A stretch of DNA of 64,000 nucleotides from Artemia franciscana. Its lineage: Eukaryota; Arthropoda; Branchiopoda; Anostraca; Artemiidae. A program made the translations under genes and the position numbers. Below the pieces are notes generated by a model, which saw only the letters and a list, made by a program, of their open reading frames with translations, did no database searches and was not told the DNA's origin. Positions 44,930-55,025 of this stretch are shown in pieces (positions within the stretch are counted from its first letter, which is position 1; every line of letters begins with the position of its first letter). The stretch covers positions 41,572,880 through 41,636,879 of the forward strand of contig NC_088863.1 of assembly GCF_032884065.1 (NCBI RefSeq), read 5' to 3'.

Positions 44930-46545
44930 CTTCTACTAGATGGCATGAAAATCTGTGACCCAAGAGATATTGCCAATACATTAAATAAGCAGTTCATCTT
45001 GATATTTACTGCCCCTCATAATACTCCAGCTCCAGATCCCCCTAGGTATGAAATGTTAAATGGCATAGTGCCAACTGATATAACCAAAACTGATGTAGAA
45101 ATCCAATTGAAGAAGATTAATTCAAATAAATCTACAGGACCGAATGGAGTACCCCCCAGCTACTAAATGAGATGCATGCAGTTTTGTCACTTCCTCTCAC
45201 TCTACTTTTCCAAAAGTCCCTTAGTACTAAATATGTTGTGCAAGATTGGAAGAATACTTACATCATGTTTGTACACAAAAAGGACAATAGAAATGAAGCT
45301 AACAATTATCAACCAATTGGGAAACTACTTGAAGGTATAGTCAATTCGGTCATTATGATTCATTTAAATATTAGTATCTACTATCACCTAATCAACATGA
45401 ATTTTGCTCCAATCAATCAGTTGACACTAAAATCATTGACACAAACGAGCATGTTTCAAACTTATGGACAAGGGATCTCTTGTTGACATGTTATTACTGG
45501 ATCTAGCAAAAGCACTTGATAAAGTGTGCAACATATGACGTTGTCAACTGGATAATGAACTTCTTACCAATAGGAAGCACGTGGTAAGGGTATTTGGAGA
45601 CAATGGATCAATTTTTGAATCAGAATCAGCAAATGTAAAAAGTGGAGTTCTCCAAGGGACAGTTTTGTAAACTGTATTTAATGTTTTCATCAACATGGTA
45701 CCTTCAATCATAGAGAATAAAATTTGCTTGTATGCAGATGATTCCATCCAGGCTGATCTTGATGCACTGTCAAAGTGGGCAAAATCCATGCATCTTGAAT
45801 TTAATATCCAGAAATACAGAGTCAAACACTTTGGAGCAAATAACCCTCTATGCCAGTATTTTATGGAACTCAGTGATGGTTCAAAACACACAATCATATG
45901 TAGTCACAGTGAAAAAGATTTGGGAGTCTTGGTTGATGATAAGCTCAAGTTTAATTTTCACACAGAGTCTGTAGTAGCCAGTGCCAACCAAATTTTTGGC
46001 TTAATAAGAAGAACATCTGAAGCAGATCTCCAGCTGTGTTTATCAAGCTCTTAAAGGGCCAAATCAGACCAAAATTAGAATTTGGGATGTGTGTTGCTGC
46101 TCCAGTAAATAAGGGTGATATATCAATTCTACAATTGGTGCAGTGAAATGCGACTAAATGCATACAGGGATTTCAATCTCTTACATATCCTGCCCAATTA
46201 CAAAAGTTCAAACTACCATCTCTCACATATAGACAAAGACAAGGAGATGTAATAATGACATACAAGTTAGTATGTGACCAGAATGTGATCCCTCAGATAG
46301 TCAGTTAAACAAGTACTAGAGGCTGCCCCTTGAAGCTTTATTGAAAACCTTCCAACACCAGGCTGCAAGACAATTTCTTTTCTAACTGCATAGTCAGCTT
46401 ATGGAAATCCTTTAGCCAGAACGCTATTATGTTGCCCAATGTTGAAGCCTTCAAGTCTGTAGTTGACAAAGACTGGTGCAAGAAACCTTGGCCTACAATA
46501 TGGGATGCATCTAAAAAGTTGAGTTATCACCATCAGTAATCAGTG
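44930..46545 (+). mobile_element. Decayed non-LTR retrotransposon (CR1/Jockey-like reverse transcriptase)
   Basis: The 5' piece (44945-45166) has KICDPRDIANTLNKQF and KKINSNKSTGPNGVP, the region just before and into RT motif 1 (S-T-G-P-D/N-G-V/I-P). 45172-45486 has the DWKNTYIMFVHKK motif and NNYQPI. 45695-46054 has the catalytic YADDS and the tail motif EKDLGVLVDDKLKF with FGLIRR. Further 3', to about 46540, the + strand still encodes the C-terminal Y-K-L-V..F.....VD..W block in pieces. Several stops and shifts; no endonuclease domain is seen. It starts about 35 bp after the foldback element. Confidence 0.82.
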
Positions 46546-46549
46546 TTCA

Positions 46550-47418
46550 CATGACTTGTCCTCATAGCTGGCAATTATGATTCAAGGCAAGCCAAAAGTA
46601 GAACTACCTGTTACACAAGGCAGCAAAACATGAAAACTAATAAAGATAAATAATATTAAGGCTATACATGGGGTAATCAGGCACAAATGGGATGCATCAT
46701 CAGAAAAGCAAGTGTGATTTACAGAAGACCATAAAATAAGGAATAAAATGGTAGGTTTTACTATTTCTATTTGATTTTTCCTTCTGAAGGACCTATAATT
46801 CTGAACATTACTAATGCACAAAGCATGAATTAAACTTCTGACTAGCCTACTGAGGTTGAAAACACATTTGCAGACACTTGGCAGACTGGTCTTTAAGTCT
46901 GCCATCTGGTTGATTTCTGGGCTTTAAGTCAAGTTCATACCACAAAGACATATCCTGAAATTAGGAAGGGAGACAGGGACATGATTATCAAGTTAGTAAG
47001 TATTTTGTTTGGAAAGTGTTGAATGAGGAATCAAAAGATATAAAACTTTTATTACTATAATTTTTAACAAAAAAATAGAATCTTTTACCAAATTACTTTT
47101 TCTTAACAACAATATTTAGGGTAAAAAAGTGCTGAGTAGTGGCTCACCAGAAAGAAACAACTTAATAAAAGTAGTATATTCCTTCACCCCCCCCCCCCAC
47201 CCTCTCTTCATGCATCCCTAAAAAGCCCTAATACAATATCTATCTTTGTTGTTGTTTCCATTGTTGGATCTATTGTATAATGGATACCTACTATGAAGAC
47301 TCAAAGATATACAGTTTAGCCTGAGTGCCTGATTTAAAATTGGATAAAAAACTTAAATTACAAATTTACTTTACCCTCACCAATACTCCCACCCCCTAAC
47401 GGTCAAATATATATCCTG

Positions 47419-47420
<2 letters not shown>
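46550..47420. other. Unassigned stretch
   Basis: No supported gene; a poly-C tract lies near 47187. Confidence 0.3.

Positions 47421-47483
<63 letters not shown>
47421..47483. repeat. (TA)n microsatellite at the Helitron 5' junction
   Basis: About 30 TA dinucleotides run directly into the TC that starts the Helitron. A second (TA)n tract, 49002 to about 49042, follows the 3' end, so the element sits inside one TA microsatellite. Confidence 0.9.
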
Positions 47484-47486
<3 letters not shown>

Positions 47487-49000
47487 ATATATATAAAAAT
47501 AAGTTGTCTGTCTGTGGATGGATGGATGGATGGATGGATGGATGTGTCAGGTGACGTCACCTGAAAAAACTGGATTAGGTGACGTCAAAACTGAAAAAAC
47601 TAAAAAAAGGCAAAAACTACAAAAAAAACTAAAAACTAATAAAAAAAATAAAAAAGCTAAAAAACTAAAAAAACTATAAAGGTAAAAACCAATAAAAAAC
47701 TAAAAAAAAAACTGAAAAAACTAAAAAAAGGCAAAAACTACAAAAAAAAACTAAAAACTAATAAAAAAAGTAAAAAAGCTAAAAAACTAAAAAAACTATA
47801 AAAACTAAAAAAAGGTAAAAAACTAAAAAAAATAAAAAATAAAAAAAAACTAAAAAAAAGGAAAAAACTGAAAAATAAGCTAAAATAAAGGTAAAAACCA
47901 ATAAAAAACTAAAAAAAAAAGGAAAAAACTAATAAATGACGACACTCAAAGAGAAAGCGACCAGGACAAAAGGAATGTTCGATTAGCAATCAACAAAGCA
48001 CCAGGACACAGGGAGTATAAATGACGACCAGGACACAAGTAAAAAAAAAAATTAACAAAACTAAAAAGAAGGTAAAAACTACAAAAAAACTAAAAAGAAA
48101 AAAAAACTAAAAACTAATAAAAAAACTAAAAAATCTAAAAATCTAAATAAACTAAAAAAGAAAAAAAAAGGAAAAAAATAAAGGAGAAAAACAAAACTAA
48201 AAAACGAATGTATATACAGACCGGTACACCGGGATACAAATGACGACCGGGACACAGGGAATATAAATAACGACCGGGACACAGGGACACAACTACAACG
48301 GGGACACCGGGGGAAACAGGGGGATATAAATGACGACCGGGACAAAAAAACTAAAAAGAAATAAAAACTAAAAACTAATAAAAAAAACTAAAAAATCTAA
48401 AAATCTAAATAAGCTAAAAAAGAAAAAAAAAGGAAAAAAATAAAGGAGAAAAACAAAACTAAAAAACGAATGTATATACAGACCGGGACACCGGGATACA
48501 AATGATGACCGGGACCCGGGACACAGGGAATATAAATGACGACCGGGACACAGGGACACAACTACAACGGGGACACCGGGGGAAACAGGGGGATGTAAAT
48601 GACGACCGGGACACCGGGACAGGGAATGGTCGATTAGCAATCACCATCAACAAAGCTCAAGGGCAATCATTAGAATCATGAGGTATAGATCTGAATACAG
48701 ATTGTTTTCCCATGGACCATTATATGTTGCATGTTCAAGAGTCGGTAAACCTGACAATCTATTTATATGCAAAGACAATGGGACAGCAAAGAATGTTGTA
48801 TATTCGCAAGTTTTACGTAGTTAAAACCATATATATATATATATATCTATATTCACAGGTGGGACATAGGGACACAACTACAATGGCGCGTAACTATTAT
48901 GGCGCGTAACGACTTACGCGCGCGGGGGGGCTTGGGGGGGGCGCGAAGCGCCCCCACCAACTAGGTGTTGGGGTGGCGCGAAGCGCCACCCCAACAGCTA

Positions 49001-49001
<1 letters not shown>
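47484..49001 (+). mobile_element. Helitron, 1518 bp, non-autonomous
   Basis: Begins TCTATATATATAAAAATAAG right after an A and ends CTAG right before a T, the canonical TC...CTRR ends in an AT target. A 14-bp GC-rich hairpin (TGTTGGGGTGGCGC, loop GAA, inverse) at 48966-48996 lies one base before the CTAG. A second, similar hairpin (GGGGGCGC, loop GAA, inverse; 48937-48955) is followed by its own CTAG at 48961-48964. The interior has (GATG)n near 47517, long A-rich AACTAAAAA repeats, repeats of GACCGGGACACAGGGA, and a helicase relic. No Rep domain. Confidence 0.9.
48630..48820 (+). pseudogene. C-terminal relic of the Helitron Pif1-like helicase
   Basis: The + strand encodes LAITINKAQGQSLES, a stop, GIDLNTDC, then after a one-base shift GPLYVACSRVGKPDNLFIC and VVYSQVLR with a stop at 48818-48820. 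INKAQGQ(S/T) and Y-V-A-C/L-S-R-V are the last conserved helicase motifs (V and VI region) of Helitron RepHel proteins. A shorter duplicate of the start (TTCGATTAGCAATCAACAAAGCA) occurs near 47980. Confidence 0.85.
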
Positions 49002-49046
<45 letters not shown>

Positions 49047-49049
49047 TTG

Positions 49050-49690
49050 ATTTTCCATAGTTCACTATTTATAATTGATTAACAGCTTATCAAAAATGTA
49101 ACTTTCACAAATGAGTCCAAAGCCTAAAATACACCCTGGGAAGATAATTTGAAATTACTTCCTCTTTTGTTTCCCTTTCCAAAGGGTACAGTCCTTTGAC
49201 AACCTTTGTGTTACATAAATCAAACCTTGACAAATATATTTATTGCTGAAATAAGACTCAGGGAAAGTGGTTTGAGCAGGATCATCACTAGCCAAAATGT
49301 TTAGGGGGGAGCAAGGGATTATACCAACTACCTGGTTTTTTTTACTGACTGTTTTTTGTCAATAATTAGCATAATGTCTATTTTGAATACAATATGTAAA
49401 ATCAGTGCAAAAGTTTGTAAATCTGCTGCACTTGCCAGCCAAGATTCAGATTTTGGAACATATCATGTCACAATTTAGTGCTCCTATTGTGGCACCATCT
49501 GTAAACTCATTGCAGGATCAGTAAAATTGCTCCTATTACCAACCATGTTTGAACTTTCTATCAATGACATGTCAGTATTTGTGGCCTTTATTAGAGTTAG
49601 AACAGAGCATCTAAATCACCAACACATTCAATCTCAAATAGATTTTGGTAAATTTATGACAGTTCATATAAATGACTTACCAATAAAGTG
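49050..49690. other. Unassigned stretch
   Basis: No supported gene or repeat recognised between the Helitron and the inverted repeat at 49.69 kb. Confidence 0.3.
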
Positions 49691-49692
49691 AA

Positions 49693-50062
49693 CATACCAC
49701 TTGATGCCTTTTTTTATGTTCTTTACAAATACAATAACCCCTTCAATAGCAAATTCAAATTTAAGCACTTTTTTACCTAACCTAGCCTAAACTAACCTTA
49801 TTATAAATAATTGTGTCACTGAAATGATGTACCATTATTTTGTCAAAAACCACCAAGAAAACAGCACTGAGAAAACATAGTATTATTTTGTCTAAAACAA
49901 GCAATAACTCATTCTTTAAATGCGAATTTGTCATTTTTAAGAGCTCAAAAAGTGCTTAAATCTGAATTTAGGTAAAATTCTAGTTTAGTTACTTTTGGCT
50001 ATCTCAGGAAGGGGTTAGGTCATAAAGAACATAAAAAAGGCATTGAGTGGTATGCTTACATT
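49693..50062. repeat. Imperfect inverted repeat, arms about 110 bp
   Basis: The left arm has CATACCACTTGATGCC, TTTATGTTCTTTA, ACCCCTTC and TTTAAGCACTTTTT. The right arm carries the inverses AAAAAGTGCTTAAA, GAAGGGGT, TAAAGAACATAAAA and GGCATTGAGTGGTATG. The central part has two direct copies of ATTATTTTGTC(T/A)AAAA. Confidence 0.7.
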
Positions 50063-50069
50063 TGTCTAA

Positions 50070-51190
50070 ATTTCACCATTAGGAGTTTTCTGAGATAGTA
50101 GTCAGCCAATGACATCTAGCCTAGGCATCACTATCAGCCAATCTCAATCTGTATAGGCTTCATCATGTCAAAGATTGGGACCTGGTGTCCATGTTTAGAA
50201 ATGACAATTTTAATCCACATATTTTTCTGAGATTGGACACTGTCTGAGTACTGGGATCTTGCCATATCACTATTTCTTAGGTGTCTTAATAATCAGTGAT
50301 CTGAATGATTCATCCCAATAATCTAGCTTACTATTTTAAATGAATTAAAAAAAATAATAAAGGAAGGAGACATGACAACCAATCAATATAAATGCATTAC
50401 ACGTTATAAACTAGGCCTAAGAATTTAACTGTTGTAGTCTTATCTTTTAGTTTGATATACTTTAAGGCTATAGGCTATAAGAGACCATCAGAGGGGCTGG
50501 GATGAAGTGTTAAGAACACAAACTTAACAATAAAACCAGCAATTTTAAAATGCTTCTAATTTTGTTTCAGCAGATCTCCTGGATTGTGTGCGTTAACAAA
50601 TCAAAGGCTGGCCTGGAATACATTTGATAATTCATTTCAACTTATATGCACGGTTGGCAATTGAGGACAGTGCCGTCAGGCCTTCCACTCTCGAATCTCC
50701 AAATTCGGGGACAAGTTTAAAAATTCGGGGAGTTTTCGGGGACAAGTCTTCAAGATTCGGAGGATTTTCGGAGGCACGTTCAAAGTGAAATTTTGTTGCA
50801 AAAAATTGGGAGCTAAAATTGGTTAAAGCTTCGTTTTCAGGCTCAAGTAGGGCTTGGATCCACGTAGTAAATTACGTTTTTAACAGAGTAGGTATTAGAG
50901 CCAGAGTACGGGATTACACCCATAGCTAAAAATTATTATTGCTAATATTAGGGGCAAAACCTCAAAACTGTTTTCAAATAAAAAAAAATTGAAACTTTGT
51001 TGCTTTAAGTTTTATATTATCTTTGCTGCTTTATTCTCTTAGCCCGAAAACGAGACTTTTATGTCATTTATTTTCAGAAAGACGACAAAAATAAAGCATA
51101 GAAAGGCAATAATCACACAGAGATCAATAACATGTGCAATGATTTCTCCAGATTAATGGATATTCTTCAGCATGAACTTACACCAGGAAT
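50070..51190. other. Unassigned stretch with a small AATTCGGGGA repeat
   Basis: At 50690-50770 are short repeats of AAATTCGGGGACAAGT-like and GATTCGGAGGATTTTCGG-like words. Otherwise nothing is recognised. Confidence 0.4.
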
Positions 51191-51204
51191 CTAATAAAAA
51201 AATC

Positions 51205-51435
51205 ACCTGGAAGCAAGGAGCAACATTAAAATTAAAACGAATATAAACGATAACATAATGGGGATCGCCCCTTCTAAACACCCGACTATTCACGCTAATG
51301 TTTCTTAGAACTTAAGCTTCTCATTGTTCAATTTAAACTACAATTATGTCTCCGGAGTCGTTCTTACAGAATCTGGACTAAATTCAAACTTAAGCGCAAA
51401 TAAAAAGGGGACAATCCCCTTCATATATGTGTAAC
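51205..51435 (+). repeat. Foldback module copy, diverged
   Basis: Left arm AAGCAAGGAGCAACATTAAAATTAAAACG..., right arm ...TTAAGCGCAAATAAAAAGGGGACAATCCCC, with the GGAGTCGTTCTTACAGAATC loop block shared with the 18.6 and 44.2 kb copies. Confidence 0.6.
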
Positions 51436-53358
51436 CAGACGTTCGAAGTAATCGAGCAGAGAAGGCAAGCAAGACTACGAGGAGATATGACATTCTACAG
51501 ACAGTGCAACTTTATGCTACGCAAGGACAAGAAAGACTTCATTGAAAGCAAATCCACCGAGATCGAGCAAGCTGCCCAAAAGAAAGACATAGGTGTCACA
51601 TTCAAGATCTTGCGTTATCTGACAGGCCAACACACCATGGAGTCCACAAACCTGAAAGCAGCGAATGGAGAAACCATTAACGAGCAGTTCCAATGTCTTG
51701 GTCTATGGAAGAAACACTTCGAAATACTGCTCAACTCAGATCCACCCAATTGCATTGGCCTAGGTCTTGTTGCTGCTGCTGCAGTGGTTGCCACTGCCCC
51801 TGACTGTGACGAATTTTCTCCTGAGGAGATCAGATCGGCTGTAAGGAAACTTAAGAACAATAAAGCAGCCGGCACTTGTGGCATCACGTCTGAGCTAATC
51901 ACAACAGGCGGGCCTGCAACAACACTTTGGCTGCAGAGGGTGTTCAGCATAATCTGGCACTGAAGTTATACCATCAGATTGGAAGAAAGGGATCCTTGTG
52001 CCAGTGTTTAAGCGCAAGGGCAGAAAGACAAACCATTGCAACTACTGCGGTATCACCCTACTGTCTGTTCCTGGAAAGCTGTTTGCGATTCTACTACTCA
52101 AACGGGCAACAAGTTTCTTACATGTTTTGCGCCACCCCCGACAACCCGGATTCATGCCAGGAAGATCGACAATTGAGCAGATTCACACGGTTAGACAGGT
52201 CGTTGAGAAGACAATAGTATTCAACAAAAAAACCTACATAGCTTTCATTTACTTTCGTTCTGCCTTTGACATTGTTGACAGACCGTCCCTTTGGCTAATC
52301 CTGAAAGCTGTGAGCTTTCAGGATTATTTCAGGATAACCCGTAAACATAGTCAGCCTATTAAAAGAACTTCACAGCAGCACAGAAAGTGCCGTCCTGTTT
52401 AATAAGAAGCCTTTTCTTCCTTCTCCATACAAAACGGAGTATGACAAGGATGCGCTGCTGCACCTGAGCTATTTAACGTCGTCATCGACCACATCCTGAA
52501 CGAGAGGCAGCATGCCCACAATTTCGGTATCAGTTATACCAAGAGGACTCTATCCGATATTGCCTTCACGGAAGTTGTAGCCGTGCTTAGTGATAATCTC
52601 GACCAACTTAAGTCTGCACTCGAGACACTCTCCTCCACAGCCTCTAGAGCTGGGCTGCAGATCAACTGGAAGAAAACTAAGATCATGCCCATAGAAAAGA
52701 CTGCATCAGCACCACTCTCAACTTTTGAGATTAATGACCAGGCTGTCGTTGTGGTAAGGCAGTTTTCACACCTCGAATAAATTATATCCTCAAGTGGCAC
52801 ACTTGACGCCGAAATCTCAGCCAGATCAGCCAAAGCAAGCTTTGTGTTTGGACGACTCCTGAGAGCAGTCTTCCACAAACCACAAATTTGCCGCCATATC
52901 AAAGCCCAAATTTACAACGCCACAGTCTTAAGTATCATGCTCTACTCATCTGAAGCATGAGCGATAGCCCCGACACAGCTAAGAAGGTTCGATGCTGTTC
53001 AGGCTAGACACCTGCGTCGAGTCGAAGGCAGATCTTGAAAAGATCTGCAATACTGAGATCCTGAAGACCTTCAAGCTGGCGAGCCTCTCTCCCCAAGTAC
53101 GGCCACCTACTCCGTCTCTCGCTAAGTACCCCCGCAAGGATCATCCCGGACTTCAATCCCTCGGAAAATGGCTGGAAACACCCTCGAGGAAGGCCACGCA
53201 CTAGACGGGCTGATGTAATAAGCCAACGCCTGCTCAATCACATCATCAACCCAAATGACACCCCATCCTTAGCCCTGGACAGGGCTACATGGAGAAGACT
53301 GTCGGCGTTGTCAACCAGTTCCCTCCACGCTAGTAACCCTGCTGAGAAGGAACGATAA
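51427..53358 (+). mobile_element. Decayed non-LTR retrotransposon reverse transcriptase (second family)
   Basis: 51427-51963 encodes the linker (ADLKAA-type region, EEIRSAVRKLKNNKAAGTCG) up to RT motif 1. 51998-52402 encodes VPVFKRKGRKTNHCNYCGIT, LSVPGKLFAILLL, QPGFMPGRSTIEQIH and YIAFIYFRSAFDIVDRPSLW. About 52440-52780 encodes CAAAPELFNVVIDHIL and AGLQINWKKTKIM; the catalytic F-A-D-D is degraded (FTEV). After a stop, 52800-53350 encodes the C-terminal LR.VEG, LGHLLR-type and ALDRATWRRL blocks. Multiple stops and shifts. The sequence style (GITLLSVPGK, PGRSTI, INWKKTKIM) differs from the 44.9 kb element, so two LINE lineages are present. Confidence 0.85.
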
Positions 53359-53389
53359 GTCAAGTAAGTTAAGACTAAGGTATAATATC

Positions 53390-54240
53390 AGACGGAAAAA
53401 ACTTTTATTTTATTTTAAATGTTTTTTTTTAATGCCAGGAAATCCAGCTCCACCTCCACGGAAAATTGTCCCTCTCCCCGGAAAAATCGTCTAGACAATT
53501 CAATATTATTAAAAATTTATCCCGGACAAATACCCTTAACATCTCACGCGTAAGATTGGGTTTAGAAAGAAAAACTTAAAATAAATAAAAAAAAAATGTT
53601 TAGGAATTCTGGCCAGTGTCAAATTTCAACTTGAAATTTTATCCCCCGGAAATATTCTTCTCAATAGAAAGTTCTCCCTGCAGAAAGTCCTCCAGCAGAA
53701 AATTCAATCTTATACCCGAAAAAAAGAATGCATACTTCCAAATAGCAGATATTACACGTAAACAATGGGAAATTTGTATATTTTCAAGACGTTTCCCCAG
53801 GGGCTGTGGGAGGTCAAAATAACTTCAAAGGAAAGGTTACTGGGTCTCTCAACTATGCTGAACAAAATGGCTTCGGTATCTCTAAATTTTGATCAAACGG
53901 ATTGGGGGGGGAGAGAGCGCAGAAGGGGACACAGTTGCCATCCTCATGGAAAAATACATCTTCTGGGAAAGCCCGCATTTTTGCATATAGGAGCTTTAAC
54001 CCTATGCAATTGCGTTCTGATATGCTGAATATGATGGTGTTATTTTCGTTAAAGTTCTTTGAGATATTTATGGAGTATTTCCCCTTTTTTCAAAAATTAA
54101 GCAAACTTTCTCAGGTTCGTAGTCTTTGATGACTAATACTGAACTTAAAGTATCTTATATATTTGTTACCAGCATAATAAGCCAATCCTTTTGATACGTC
54201 AACTGTTTTTTAGAATTTCGTTTACTATTGAGCAGGGGTG
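53390..54240 (+). repeat. Dispersed foldback-associated repeat, copy without the hairpin module
   Basis: Shares the AATGCCAGGAAATCC..CTAGACAATTCAAT C/T-rich block, AATGCATACTTCCAAATAGCAGATATTACACGTAAACAATGGG, the TTACTGGGTCTCTCAACTATGCTGAACAAAATGGC block and the GATGGTGTTATTTTCGTTAAAGTTC block with 18.8-20.1 kb, in the same order. Confidence 0.7.
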
Positions 54241-54466
54241 GATCCGGGATTTTCTTTAGGGTGGGAGGGGTGCAGATTGCCCCGATAAACTTGAGAACAA
54301 AGAAATGCCTGCAATTTAAAGGAAACCTTGACAACTATGCGTCGTAAGTAGGTAATGGAAATGGTCGTAAAGTAATCCAAAGCCTGGTGAGGGTTAAAGT
54401 TCTAATAAATCTTTTGAAATTGAAATGGTATAAGAATACTGATATAAAAATAGTAAGTTATAAAAA

Positions 54467-55025
54467 CCTTTCCGCCATAAAAAAAGAAGCTGTTCACCAT
54501 CTAAAAAAAAAAAAAATTATATTTAAGATTTTCTGCATAATGTTTTGCCTATACACTTCTTACCACTATAGCGAGTGAGTTAATCTTTTTATTGTAAAAA
54601 AAAATGATATTAAACCATTTTCCGGATTCATGCACCCTTTGTGATAATTTCTACAGGTCAAGTCATTTAGCGAGTCGCCTAACTTTGTGGCATCGCTTAG
54701 TAACTATGGTAGTAATTAAGATTAGGAAATGAGGATAAAGATACAACTTATATATTCGTAAAAGATATATTGAAAATTAAATACTAGTTCTTTTAGGAAT
54801 GTAACAAGAAAAACATAATTTTTTTTGTTATAATGTAACAAATAGAAATGAATAGAAAACGTTTAAAACGAGTGTTTTAAATATGTCGATTTTTTTTTAC
54901 AATAAAAAGATTAACTCACTCGCTATAGTGGTAAGAAGTGTATAGGCAAAACATTATGCAGAAAATCTTAAATATAATTTTTTTTTTTTAGATGGTGAAC
55001 AGCTTCTTTTTTTATGGCGGGAAGG
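54467..55025. repeat. Long inverted repeat, arms about 135 bp, nearly identical
   Basis: Left arm 54467-54604 (CCTTTCCGCCATAAAAAAAG...AATCTTTTTATTGTAAAA). Right arm about 54891-55025 is its inverse, ending CTTTTTTTATGGCGGGAAGG. Only a few differences are visible, mainly in A/T run lengths and one in CCGCC. The spacer is about 285 bp. The right arm abuts the start of the minisatellite. Foldback transposon or local inverted duplication. Confidence 0.88.

Noticed and set aside
48079-48653. Ser/Arg/Cys/Pro-rich - strand frames in the Helitron
   Set aside because: By-products of the GACCGGGACACAGGGA repeat.
47421-49001. CRISPR-like array reading of the regular repeats
   Set aside because: The repeats are A-rich or GACCGGG tandem units without unique spacers, inside a Helitron in a eukaryotic genome.
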